Source: Calonectria ilicicola (lineage: Eukaryota; Ascomycota; Sordariomycetes; Hypocreales; Nectriaceae). From it: a stretch of DNA of 64,000 nucleotides. This document shows positions 1-13,600 of the stretch, piece after piece. Both the position numbers and the translations under genes were made by a program. Below the pieces are notes generated by a model. That model had not been told where the DNA came from, made no database searches, and saw only the letters and a list, made by a program, of their open reading frames with translations. The number at the start of each line of letters is the position of its first letter. Position 1 is the first letter of the stretch. Location: the NCBI GenBank assembly GCA_020809705.1, contig CP085826.1, forward strand, positions 7,192,001 through 7,256,000, written 5' to 3'.

Positions 1-124
1 GACCAACTTGGGGCATACATAATGTGCTAACCAATCAATTTCTGACAGATAGGTCTAAATCCTTACATCTCCCTACCTAGATTATATTTTTATTACCTAT
101 CAGAACCCCGTCTTAATGCAGGCC

Positions 125-225
125 TTTTTGCCCCTCTCGATGCCCCATTTATCACCCTTCTTTATGCCCCTCTCGATGCCCCATTTGTCGCCCTTCTTTA
201 TGCCCCCATTGTCGCCCCTCTTACT
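125..225. repeat. 36-bp tandem repeat, about 2.5 copies
   Basis: Two consecutive 36-bp units share the pattern TGCCCCTCTCGATGCCCC followed by ATTTRTCRCCCTTCTTTA, and a third partial unit (ATGCCCCCATTGTCGCCCC) follows. It is C-rich on the + strand and stands out from the AT-rich surroundings. It shares the ATGCCCC word with the 12-bp minisatellite at 1955-2190, so both may come from the same repeat family. Confidence 0.75.
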
Positions 226-1954
226 ATCCACATCTTTATTTCTTGCCTCTCACCTAACGAGACGACAATAGCACCCAAATTTTCAATCTAATCTTATTCC
301 GCTCTCTTTGACATAAGCTGTGACCTGACAACACACTCAGAGATGCTCCAGGCTGCCGAGTGCTTCTTTTAAGTACGAAAAGTAATGGAGAAGAAGAAGG
401 TAACCCTTGTGTTGCTTACTGCGAGATAATTTAAAAACCACTAGGAATTATTTTGAAAGAAGGTGATAGAAGCTGTTGCTGAAGATATAAATAATCTGTA
501 TTGTTAATTACTTATGCCATTAGTTATGGATGATCTAACGATGGATGGTCTTAAGCGTTTTATCCTCGCTTATATCACCCTATCTTCCAGCCACACTAAA
601 AGCCTTGCCAAGAGAGATCTAATGAGCATTTTCCCCTAATTGTTTGGAGGCGTTGTTGAGGCTATAGCCATTCTTATAGAAACAATTATGGCTATTGTGG
701 ATGTAATTAGAGGTGTTTGCAAGGAAATTAGTAATTCTTTAAGTTAAAGCTTTTGGGGTTGGTCTTTATCTTCTTATTTAACTATTTTACTAATTATACA
801 TGTAGATATTCTTAACCAAGTCTAGGGTAGCACAAAAGAATCCAATAATTCATCACTTGAACGATAGGCCAAACGACCTTGTCTTAGGATATCGGGAGTA
901 GAACCCTTGACATTTGAACCAGGGCTGCTGAAAGTTGCTGAAAATAATACCCTTAATCTCAATGAATCGCCAGAACTAAACTCGAGATATATATCTATAA
1001 TAGCTAATTAACTATCCAAATTAATGACTTTAGGTGTTATTATTCAGTTTGTTCAAGCGGTGGCTAATAGATTAGAAGGGATATTTAGGAAATCACCTCT
1101 TTTTTAAGCCCTTAAGACAAGCTATCAATAGTACTAAGAAAGAGCATAAGATAATATATCATTTTAATTTAAAAGCAAAAGCTAAATAAACTATATAATT
1201 GCACTAGTTTTGAGCTCTGATAAATAAGATTTCTTATTTATAATCAAAGTAAGGAATCAGATAGGCTAGGCTATTGTCAAGTACCTTCAATATAAGGAGT
1301 TAAGTGAACCCCCTATAGGCATTTAAACATTTCTTACTTAGAATTTTTTAATTACCTTGCTTCTTAGGATTTAAATAATATCTTTGTATTATATACTATA
1401 ACCTTATCCCCAGTGCTAACCTCCTAGCCCTCTACGTTCATTATTTTCACACTCTTTTAGATCTAGCTGTGCCCAAATAGTATAACTAAGATTAATATCC
1501 CACTTACTATTACATAGCTTTAATTTACCACCTTAAATGTATGATGGCCTGCGATATATTCCTCTTTTCCTTGGAGAGTATCTGTACTAACTTCGGATAT
1601 GATAGGTAGGAGAGAGTATGAGGTTTAACTTTGGATTGTGTAGTAATATATTATTATCAATAATCAGATACAAGCATCAGATGAAGAGCTCTAGTTACTT
1701 ACTTGACGATGGATAGGAAAGAGGAGCGAGGATTATTAGCTTCTAAGTTATTAAGATACTATATGTTGTTTATTTATACCTATCTTAAGGATTATATTTG
1801 TTTAATTAATTATAACTCTAATAAAAGCCTAATGATACTACCTGATGACCTAGTTTTGATGCCTAACCTTTATGGCCGATATCCACTGTCTGCTAGATAA
1901 TTTCGCACCGATAACCAGACCCACTTGGCCTACTGTTGTATGCCTAGCTTGGTG

Positions 1955-2190
1955 CCTCGTTCAATGCCCCGCTAGTTACCCTGTTTAGTGCCTCATTAAA
2001 TGCCCCAATCAATGCCCTAATCAATGCCCCAATCAATGCCCTAATCAATGCCCCAATCAATGCCCTAATCAATGCCCCAATCAATGCCCCAATCAATGCC
2101 CCAATCAATGCCCCAATCAATGCCTCAATCAATGCCCAAATTAATACCCAAATTAATGCCTAATTCAGCACCCAGTTTAGTGCCCCAATC
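1955..2190. repeat. 12-bp minisatellite (AATCAATGCCCY)n
   Basis: About 13 near-perfect copies of AATCAATGCCCC/T lie in a core at roughly 1998-2142, flanked on both sides by degenerate copies such as TTTAGTGCCTC and AAATTAATACCC. Because 12 is a multiple of three, the array is open in several frames: + reads a Met-Pro-Gln-Ser repeat and - reads an Ala-Leu-Ile-Gly repeat. I regard these as by-products of the repeat, not genes. C/T alternation at the last base of the unit fits C-to-T mutation. Confidence 0.9.
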
Positions 2191-5100
2191 AATATCTTAT
2201 TTAATAATTATAATACCTTTTTATATTAGTTTAATACCTTTGTGGTTCTTGTTTGAATAATATGGAAGTCTATATTAGTAAATAATTAGAGAGGATTATT
2301 TATATATAAGTTTACTATCTTTGCAGTAAATGCCTGTATATATATATAAAATATACTATATAATTATCTTTATTTGACGGGCTTTATGGTTATTAAGATG
2401 GCTTATTATTAGCACCTTTCTTTTCTCCCTTTTTACTTTAGCTCTCTATAATCTTAATTATAATATACTAGCATTCAAAAAAATCTTAATTACTTGATAG
2501 CTGATCTTTTATATGCTCTACTGGAGCTTGTCTTTTGGGCTTGCTGATAGGTTGTCTGTTGTTAAGAGGTATGCCTATACTGGATAAGTTAATGGTTTAT
2601 TAAGACCTTTGAAGCTTATATTGTACCTTTTATTATAGTATAAATAAAAACTCTTAATAATCAGTGAGGTTGTGAAAGATGAGCTTGTAACCTTGAATGG
2701 AGTTGATCTCTTATCTTATATACAAACCAATCTATACCCCTTAGCAACTTAGGATATATTGTTTTATTGGTCGGCCCCTAAGAATCAGAGGACTGGAATA
2801 AAATGAACAACACGTAGGTCTTCTTGTAGATGAGGTTAACCAATGTAATGCTAACTGATCCCTTAATGTGCCCCCGCCTACCCCGAGTCTGATATAATAG
2901 TTGGTCTCGCTAGCTAGTTGCATTGCTAACTAACTTAGTAATCTATCTTAGTCTATATATAATCTATACTAAAAACCAATCACCTTATATTAATTATATA
3001 AGAAATAATAATTTACCTTAAATGGTTTAGTTAGCTACCTTTAGGTGTTAGTGGAGGGATTATGCGATCAGTTTCTCCGGCTAGCCTGCTGAATGTCTTA
3101 CTTTATATTAATATAGAATGTATTGTATATTGTCTAGGATCTCGATTAATTACTATTGAGATGGGGCTTCTTGCTAAGGTACTCTTGGTAAGATACTTTT
3201 TGAATTATAATATCTAAGTAGCTTAGTCTAGATAAGGTGAGTTGGCAATGTAGCCTTGGAGACCTGTTCTTAGGTGATCTTATAATTTAATAAATATACC
3301 TCTTGGTCTAGTACTACTTAAAGAAGTTAAGGATTTTTAATTACTTTTAGATATAAATTAAAATATTAATTATAGTTTTTATTCTATAATTATAATTAAT
3401 TCTATAGCCTTGAGAATACTTTAAATTTATAAAATATCTCCCTATTTATATAATATATTAATTAATAGTTGAAGTTAACTATATCTTCTAATAACACTAA
3501 GTAGCCGATCGAAAATCATTCTATTACTCTAAGTAATCCTTCTAAAATATAATCGTTATTTAATAAAGATAAAAAGATAATAGTAGATATAATAAAGAAT
3601 AATATAGAGAATGTGGACCTAGGGGCTCTAGGTAATAAGTAGTGTGATCCTTCTTAAGGAAAATCATTATATGGGAAAGAAGGTTCTATTATATGGGCGG
3701 ACTATATTTTCAATGTAGTTTATATTATAAAAGATAAAGAGGGTAATAAGAAGAGTAAGAAATAAATAATAAAAATAAAGTATAATTATAATATAAAATA
3801 AATTTTATTATAATTAGAATTATATTATATAAAGTAGATCTTTTTTATATTAATTTAGTAATAAATATTGCTATTTGGCTGGTTAGTATTCGAGCGGTGA
3901 ATGAGAAAGATAGTATAAAGAAATAGACTAAAGTTAAATAATATCCTTAAATACAACAAGATACAGGGTTACACAAACATATTAATCCTAAAGTAATAAA
4001 AGACCCTTTGGTATTAACCTAGTATTTGTCCTAGAACACTGATACTTCTTATAAGTTAGTAATAGTCTTATATTATAGTTTATAGAACTTACCTCTTAAA
4101 CTTTATATCAGGCAGCTCATACTTTATACCATCTATTAATTATTTAATTTAATCTATACCCTAGTTTAATTTATTAATAAGAGGGTATATAATTAGTTTT
4201 TTAATATTAAAGAAAGAATAGATATCATCTAGGTTATAGTAGTCTTTTAAGTAAAAGAAGGCCTACACTACTTTAATACTCTTAAATCCTGCAGCTAATA
4301 TTAGGTCCTCCATTAATTCACAGTAATCAATAACGCAGCCCATCTACATCTGAATATCCTAGCATGCTAACAGTTATTGCTTCCAAGACTCTTGCCTATT
4401 AGGTCTTGGCATGATCTAGCGATACTCAGACCATCCTCCAGGCTTAAGATAGCAAAATGTTTCCTAAACCATCATCCTCATATTTTTTATCTATAAAAGT
4501 TGCCTTGCATGTATAAAATCGAACCTTGTCTATCCATATGTCCAGTCACCATCAATATCATCAAGCTCTTTATTAATATTCGGAGGTAGTCATTCTAAAG
4601 TTATATCAAGATATTGATTAACTGCCGTAACAATCGCGGAGGGATGCTTCTTGGCAAAATCACTAGAGAGAGTAAGTTATATTACTAGATTATAGGGGGA
4701 TTGTATATTGCCTAGTGATAATTGCCTGCGCCTAAGTCTAGCACTTCCTGAGGATAGTAGAGGGGCGCATGATATAACCTTCCGTGGTTGATGTGTGTGT
4801 ATAAATGATGGCTTTAATATAAGTGAATGTATAGTAATACCAGATCGGAGGACTTATAATAAATCTATTGATTTTTGGTCTCCTTTATTAATTAGTTCCC
4901 TATAAAATTAGCTGAGCTAGTAGATTCTTTTAAGGTATTCTCATTATATAACCTAGGCCTAGTTAAGAGGAGTATGGATCTGGAACTTCCTTCTATAGAG
5001 CAAAGCCTACTTATAGAACTTATCTTCAACGGTCGTACAAGATAAATTTATAATTATTAAGCCAGTCTTATTATTATCTTGCTCTGCAAGAGATGGATTT

Positions 5101-6779
5101 ATAGTAAAAGTTGAGGCTAAGCCTAAGTATGCTAAAGATTGGCTCTCTATTATAATAGCTTTAGAGCTCGATTCCAAGAAGTTGTTATTATAGGTTAATA
5201 TATCACTGCTAGCTAGATTAAAAGAATTAAAGAAATTTTATAGCCTAAAATAATATAAATCAACATAGCCAAAGGGGAGCATTGTATTGGTAGGTATTAA
5301 TACTAGGTGAATATTATAAAGCGCGAGCAGGAAACCTACGGATAATAGTCATGTGTTTTCTCTGCCGGGGGATCCTATTAAGGGATATAAGTTGGGTGTA
5401 AGAGATGACCTCAAGGTGGGCCTGTATTAGCCAAAGATGGATAAGATTGCCATGCTAAGAAAATGTAAGTTCTAAAAGAGAAAGATCTACCTCAAGCTAG
5501 TCCACAATAGCCTACTACCAGCACCTCTATTGGCCCATGCTAAACTAGCCTAATAGTAAAGAATAGCCAGATGCACATGCCTACGCTATCGAATTAAAAT
5601 TGTCTTAGAAGCATATTATACTAACCTTCAGATACTTTATACCTAGCCCCCTTTTCTAGGACCTATCTATTAGGATAGCACATATATACTTTATACCCTT
5701 ACTTAGTATTATATAGATAGTATTATCTTCTTTAAACCTTGGAAGTAAGAGTGCTAAGAAAGGCTAGGTGTTAATGTGGAGTAAGATGTAATGGCCATTT
5801 TAAGAGGATTCCCTAAAAGGAAGGAGGACTAGGCTGATGGTAAGCTATAATCTAACTGTAAGATTACTAAATTATTTAGCTAATTAACTTTAGATTATAT
5901 CTTTTACAATAATTATATAACTATAATCTACAAAGAGCTACTCTAGAATTTTACTTAAATAGTGAACCCTAAATGCCTACTACATATTATAACCTTAGCT
6001 ACTATATATATAATAAGTATAAGACTTGGTAAACTCCTAGGCAATATAGTATAAGAATATATATATAGTTGCCTAAATGAAGGTAATAGCAGGCTAGAAG
6101 GGAAATAAGTAGAAGTCCTATAATATATTCTATTCTTAAATGTGCTTTATAATAGTAGCACTTTCAGCAACTGTGCATATGAACTACTATTATATTGTAG
6201 TAGTAAGTAGGTCCACAATCTCAATAATATTAAGAGTATCAACTGATTTTAAGTAAAATCTTTCTTCAATCAGGCTACCTACCTTAATCCACAGTATTTC
6301 TAATTTTTGAGGTGGTATTTAGCAAGCAAAAGTTCAGATGTAATCTATAAACCCGAGGATATTTTAGATTTAACTTGTCTCTGTATTCCAAATCTCATCT
6401 TTGAGCTTTATGCAGGACGGTTTATATATGTACATCTAAAGTGTTTGTGTTCATCATTAACCTAGCCAGTTGTAAGGATATTGAAGATGCCTTTAAAATA
6501 CATGGTAATATACCTATAATTCCTTTTTATACTTTCTTTTCCTTGGACGAAAGGTTTAAGAAGTTTTAAGAAACGGCAAGTAAAGAAATTGTATGCTTGG
6601 TTCTAATGCGGAAATACGAACGACTTGATTGCTATGGATTACCTGATCCATGTCCGCAATTATGTGGTTTTTTGCAGAGACAGGTATATATACCAACCTC
6701 CTCAGATATCATCAACGCTAATTATTCCTAGTCGAGAACTATTTCAGCCTTAATTAAAAGGAATAGAATAAAACTTATG

Positions 6780-7430
6780 AGCATTGAAGGACCTGAAGAC
6801 TACCCACCTAAGGCCTTTTGACTGGACCTAGGCGGCTCCATGTGGGCTCCAGGTGGGTACCTTGGGCTTGCTGTGCTCTTAAGCGATCGCGCAGTTGACA
6901 TAATAATCGTCCCTGACAATAAAGAGGTTATATGGAAGCTAAGTGAAGTGCTATGCTTTATGCAAAAGGGATCTAAGGCAAAGGACTACCGGAATAGGAT
7001 ACATTTCCTGTTGGTACTGTTGGAGGTAGAGCCTGCCTGAAAAAATCATCTGTTCCGTAGATGACCTCTAAAAAAGCGGGTGCATACCAGTTTGTTTTTC
7101 TTGGCTTACTCCGCGTCACCGGAACCGTCTTTCCGGCTAGCTACATATGATGTACCTAAGTGATTCCGTTCTTTGGATACGGTGGCACGCCACTGGATGC
7201 GATCTTCATGGATGCATAATAGTGTTCGGTCGAGTACAAAGCTGGTGAGGCCATATGAAACATGATTCTCTTCCCCTAGAAACACCCGGGCACTCCCAGC
7301 CCCACACAGATGCTGGGATATCATTGCCTCATCGCTGCGCCAGCAATCTTATGCCATTGGGTGCGTAGATCCTTGGGCTTTGCGCGTAATATTATAAAGA
7401 AAGATGGCCCGGTTGGCCCCAGGGGGTCGA
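6780..7430. other. Less AT-rich patch inside the AT-rich block
   Basis: Base composition rises here compared with both flanks. Short open frames exist on both strands (+ 6840-7040, 66 codons; - 7106-7324, 72 codons) but neither resembles a known family, and start and splice signals are unconvincing. It may be a relic of a younger or less mutated insertion. No function is assigned. Confidence 0.4.
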
Positions 7431-10400
7431 CATAATAAGGAAAGTGAATATCTAACCTGATTAGTACTTATATTCTCTTAGCACTATCTGAGCTAAAACT
7501 TCTATAAGTGACTCTTTCCATAGCAATAACCTATAAACCCTCAGTATAACTAAGTATAATTATTTAGGTCTAGTCTATATCGAGCCTCTTGTGAGGCAGG
7601 CTCTATACGCCATACACGATAGAATTTATCCTTACAAGCCTTATATAGATTAATAGAGTGACAACCATCAGCCTTTTAGCAAAACTCTTCTAGTACTAAT
7701 CTAAACTGATAAGGATAATATCTCATTTTGTCTAGTAGGTCGTATAAGGAAACATACTATCTATGTATTCTGTGCTACTGATAAGTATAGAGGGAGGGGT
7801 AAGGGGTATTAGTTGTATGGGGACGGCTGACTGCATCTATTAGCTAACCGTAGTGGCTAGATCGATGCAGCCAGATTAAAACTATAATAAAAGTATTTAA
7901 GGCCATAATGCCTTACTAAATAGTTTATAAAATTGGTTTCCTAGCTAATTTATGCAAAGCTCGATTCCCTTTCAGAATAACCAACCTTTTAATTCTTATT
8001 ACACTACTTAATATGGTAGCTGTCTATGTATACATAGCTATAGCTGTATTGCTTTAGAGATTTTACAGGCTTTTCAAGAATAATAAGAGGCCCGCGGACA
8101 AAGAAATATATTAATACTCCTATAATGTGATCCTACCATTTTGCTTATCTTATACCTAACCAAAGAATAGATAGCATATATTGTCTCACCTCTAGGCTTA
8201 GAGAATTCTTAAGAAATCTTTTCACTTAAAATTCTCCTTAATATCAACTTAAATAGTTCAATATTGTTGTTATTGGCTGCTTGCCCTAAGGTTAGCTAGC
8301 TAGGGGAACTATAGAAATAAAGATTGACCATTATTATTTATTATATCTTGATTTTAAGGTTAAGAATCTTGATGTAGATGGATTTGTTATAGTATTTGAG
8401 GATATAGATTAGATAGTAATAGGAAATATAATAAAGCTAAAGATGAGAACAAAACCTGATACTATTTTTTCAAATGGTTAGAAAGTCCTATTAGATTTTC
8501 TTAGCCCTAACTAGGAATTAGCCAATTTAAACCCTTTTAATATATTAGCAAAAAGAATATATCTTTAATAGCTTTTACAATCTAATATATAGATATAGAG
8601 AGCTTTTAAATATTAGATCTCTAAATATCAATAGAACTCAAAACTGGATACTAGAACCAAATAGCTTAGTTCTATCTTTTATTCTAATCTTGGTATTAGG
8701 ATCTACCCTCTTGTAAATTGGCCCTTCTTAATAAGTGTAGGGCTTCACTAGAGTCCTCAGCGCGAGGTTCAAATCTATACATATCTTTTGCTCCTTTGAC
8801 TATGTAGCTAAAAATGTTATTGACTTGCAGTGCTGAGGTGGTTGGTAGCTTCGTTTGACTAAGAGAGATGTAAGAAATAGGGGCTCCTGCTATAACGAAC
8901 CTAGTAATAGAGGCTAGGTTGAGTTAATACTGGCTCTACTAACACAAAATAAAAGTCATATTTCTTATATTGTAAGGTTAGTAAATAAGAGGGCCTCCCC
9001 TATAAGATCATAAATAACATCTATGGCATTCCTCTCCACTATTTCCTTAATTTAAGAAAGATAATAGAATATAAATCTTGCTGGTTATTAAATTATTAGT
9101 ATTAGAGTTCTAAGAAAATCCCTAGATAAAATTACTAGTACTATATATATTGCTAGTAATAGAAAAATATTCTAGTATTAGTTTATATATTTAGGCAGCT
9201 ATTATTTATATATATAAGATATTATTTATTAAATTAACTTGACTTATATTATCTTTAAAAGAGTTTAATCTAAATCAAATTATATATATTATATATAAGT
9301 GAAAGGAAATATAGTTAAATAGAAGCAAGGTATTCTAGCGGATCATCAGATAGTAGTATAGGGGCGAAAGGAACTCGATTACCTATTTATACAGAAGATG
9401 ATTTTATTAATATCCAAGAGTCTATATGCTTATATCTTATATAATATATTGACAAGATTTATTATTAAAGCTATTAATAATACAAAGTAAAGGATTATAT
9501 TTATTTTTAAGGAGTTATTACCACTAATACATATTGTAAGTTTATCAGCATTAGCATCTAGAAGATCTTATAGCCTGGCAGCTGTGCATAAGAGACAACT
9601 CTACTTATGGGTCTACTAGAATGGTTTCGAGGCAATGTATTTACTATCCACTTACAAGTTATTAGTTGGTATGATTATGCTTGTATCATAATATACTTCT
9701 TGTCCAATATATAGCTAGATAATAAGGGTTCTATTACTTGGCCTGTTAGCTGGTCCTTCTTAGACCTATCTAAGCAGGTGGATCCTAGGGGGTGGATAGA
9801 CCATGAATGATGAATTCCACAGAATCTTCTTATAATATATTATAGGATCATTGGTACCCAATCCTTTAGAGTAAGGTATAAAAGCCATCTTATATTAATA
9901 ATATGGTAGAACTTTGAAGCTACATTCTTATTCTAATTACTAGCACCATAGAGCTTATAAAAACCCAATCTAGCACACTTTTTATATTACTAATCCTTAT
10001 TTTTATCTCCTTAATTCTAATATCTATTACCATTTAAACTATAATCCCTAAGGCTCCTAATAAAGTACCACCTTATATTCATAAATTATCAGGAACTTTT
10101 ATATAGAAGCATAGAAACTATTTCATTATATTAACTATTACTCAGGTTCTGATAGCAGCTAGATTAATAATTTCCTTTGCCATCCTAGCATAGAAGAAAG
10201 AAGCCTTTTAGCCAGAACTCTTAATAAGCTCAATTGTTTTATTATATATCCTAAAAGATGTATGTTATATTATTAAAATAAGGTAGAGATATTAATTGAG
10301 TCTAATGTTTGTAGTTCGGTAGTATTGGCGAATATCGCCAGCGAGCCTTCACCTCTGGCCCCTTCTTAGGGGTCCTGGGAGGTTCTTGAATAGCTTTCCT

Positions 10401-13400
10401 TATCGGATTTATTATAAGCTTTTGGTACCTGATCCCTGGTATAAGGATTTCTACTACTACTGCTATTATCTATAATACTTGGGTGGTTTGGGAATGGGTA
10501 AAAGTAATAAATACCTCTAAATTAGAATGTTATCTAATAATGTGTATTCTTATATTTAAAGGGACTTCAGTTAGCTGGCAATTATTGTCAAGGAGTTATA
10601 AGTTAATGGTATATCTTCAATTTACATCTAATATTGATATTAATATAGCAGATCATCTCCTAGAGCCTTATCCTTAAAAACATTAGCTTATAAACTATAA
10701 AGCTTTATTATAGGTGTATAATAAGGCTATATAATTAGCGTAATTTTATTTATAAAGGTAGATAATTTTTTAAGAGTAGATAGATTGCTTGCGACTGGGT
10801 ACATATTGGATATTAGTGGCCCTAAGCTAATATTAGACCCAATCCTATTTTTAATTTAAGTGAGATAGGGGGCTTAATAGATTATAGATTTGGAAGGTCT
10901 AGTGTTTATTTATAGTTGGAAGATTAGCTGAGGTTTTGGGATTAATTGTGATAATACAATAGTGATGCCTATAGTCCCTAGGTTATATAATCCTTGATAA
11001 AGCCTAGCAGTTATTAGAAAAGAAGTAAGGTATGGATTGATGATATACTAGGTGTTGTATGTATTGGTATAGTATAGAATTTAATTTTATGGTGTTATAA
11101 TATTATAATAGTAGTAGTTATTAAAAGTAAATCAGAGAAGATTAAAGCTAGCGCTGTAAGGGGAAAAGTTTTAGAGATAGTTAAGGAATAAATAAAGGTA
11201 TAATACTAGTATAGGTTATTAGCAACTAATGGCAATTACTATTATGTAAATAGACTATAATAATGATTAGTGGGCGGCTAATACTGCTTCTACTTAGAGT
11301 GTAAAATGCTAGAGAAAGACAAAGGTGCTATTAAGGTTAGAATGGAAGCCTGTTACAGCTATATTAAGTAGTATTATAGCAAAGTCTATATTCCAAATCT
11401 ATTTAATATATTAGTATATTACCTTCTTTATATATAGGGCCTTTTAAGAAACAAACTTAACCTTCACTTTAATAACTATATTTACTTAGGAATGTTTGAG
11501 TAGCCATTTTCTTACCTAGAGTATTGTAAGTAGAAGATATAAGCTTTAATATTTGGCGATGGAGTGGCTAGCTTGGATTAAGAGGTTAAAATAGATATAT
11601 GAATAAAGAATTCTAGGTCATGGGGTAGGAATATAATAAGATATATGCTGGAGATATCTTTAGTAAAGATGTAATTCTTTTATAGATAGTGTATTGGAGA
11701 CAGGGACCTTTAAATAAGTACTTTATTATTGAATAGTGATAATAATGATAAGAATTATATTAATTAGTTTTCTTAGATGATAATCTTGAGGCAGAGGAGT
11801 ATTTCTAAATCTAATTATTATATATTATACTAAAGCAAGGTTATTTATTTGAATATAAAAAAATCCAAAACTCCTAATATTAATATATAATATTAGCAAA
11901 TATTATAAATCTTTTACCTACCTTACCACTAAATAGCTAGAGTAAGAAGTTCTCTACACACTTTACTTAAATGAAAAGGAGCAATAGTGGGGAACCTGAT
12001 AGACCGAAAGCTACGTAATTCGATCAAGCAAAAGGTTAGCTAAGGCCTAATAACTTAACCAAGCATAAGATAGGTAAGGCAATGGGTAATTAATTATATA
12101 AAAGAACTTATCTATCTAATAGAAGGTGCCTTGATATAATAGAAGTGTAATAAGGAATAACACCATCGTGACAAGACCTTACATGCGGGTTGACCTATAT
12201 AAGGACCCTCTCTAGCTAGATCATATACATGCAGTCCACTTAATAGAGGGACAAGCTTTAGTCTTGATATAATAAGGAACCTGCCTGTTGCTTTGCCTAG
12301 CTATCTAGCCTTATGCCTTTATAGTATGACACTAACCCTATTACAAGGAGATTAGGTTTAAAAAGAATTTTTATAGTATTTTCTTTTAAATAAATGCCCT
12401 TAAATTATAACCTACATGCAATTTCCAATGCTCTACTAAACTCATTTAAATATTTCTTATCCTCAGTATATATTATTAATAATTTATTAATATCTAGGAA
12501 TTTTATATCTCCATCCTCATCTAGGAATTAGTTTTATACCTGCCCAAACATTGATTTAATAAACCTATCACAATCTCCCAACTATATATACTTAATAAAC
12601 ATCTTAAACCTTTCCCCAAGCTTTAGACCTTCTTTATTAACCCAAACTGTTATATTTAATAGCTTTTTTGGTTTCATAAGCAAGCTGTCCACAAACCTTC
12701 TAAAAGACTTAAAGTAGAGCCTAGTTCTAATAATAATTATAGCATCAAAACGCATTCTTCGATCCTACTTAAATACCTTTAGAATCACTATCTTATTTAG
12801 GGAATCCTCCTTATAAAGAAGAACATCAGTTCTTAGAACATTTTGTGTCTAAGGCTAAAGGCTCTTATTAATATATACCCTTATTTTATTTTCTTTTTTA
12901 CAATCTAAGCATTTTCATAGTATAAAGTCCTTAAGAGATTTAAGGTTATTATATATAATTATATGCTACAATTATATATAGCACCTCAATTGATCTGCCC
13001 GGCTATAAAGGAAGATCGTTCTCTCAGCTACCTCCTTAAGTTATATAAAGCGACAGTTAATATTTTGGGTATAATAATATAGAAGGCAACCTTCATAGGC
13101 TAACTAGCCTAAAAATTCATTAAAATCTATACTCAGTGACTCCTAGCCTTAAGCAAACAGGCTCTAGATATTAGAATATAGCTTCTTAGAAGATTCTAGA
13201 GAGAATAATATAAAAAAGTAGAATAAAGTTTAGCTAGAATTGCTTATATAAGTAGTACTCTTAAAATTAAGGACTAATTTATTAGATTAGGCTTTATAAT
13301 AAATAGAATACACTTACTACCAGCATTAATAGATATACTAGCTCTAGAAATAACAATGATCTTCTTTTTCTTAGAAAGCTCAGTCTTCAAAGCATTTATA

Positions 13401-13600
13401 TTAATAGAATATTCTTAGGATATTATATCCTATGTTCTTTATAAGTATAGCTTCTGCTAGGGGAAACAAGTGTCTATATTAGGTATAGTAAAGAAATATA
13501 AGTAGATATTTTAGGTAATAAATGAGGAGGTGTTTAGTAGGAAATAAAGATAAGAGGAAACAGAGCAGAAGGAAGAGGGAGGGAGGAGCCAAGCTTATAT
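7430..13600. other. AT-rich, RIP-like gene-free block (middle part)
   Basis: This resembles the first block: dense stop codons in all frames, many TATA/TTAA words, and no recognisable protein. A small less AT-rich patch at about 10,310-10,400 contains the hairpin word TGGCGA-ATA-TCGCCA. The only open frame above 60 codons (10483-10677) is low in complexity and looks like chance. Confidence 0.65.

Larger units (their letters stand above)
1..6780. other. AT-rich, RIP-like gene-free block (left part)
   Basis: No open frame longer than about 66 codons occurs on either strand and no convincing protein family can be read. The sequence is dominated by TA, TAA, TAG and TTA words, as expected where C-to-T mutation has turned CpA into TpA and glutamine or tryptophan codons into stops. 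Short tandem repeats at 125-225 and 1955-2190 are listed separately. The most likely origin is heavily mutated transposable elements. I could not assign a family, and no terminal repeats are obvious by eye. The RIP reading is inference from composition; no index was calculated. Confidence 0.7.

Noticed and set aside
1944..2190. CRISPR-like array of short repeats
   Set aside because: Repeats are directly adjacent with no unique spacers, and the genome is eukaryotic.
1944..2260. Open frames over the 12-bp minisatellite on both strands
   Set aside because: They exist only because the repeat unit is a multiple of three; no flanking coding sequence supports either.
8750..8790. T-arm-like GGTTCAAATC in the AT-rich block
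   Set aside because: The flanking bases do not form a T-stem or acceptor stem.
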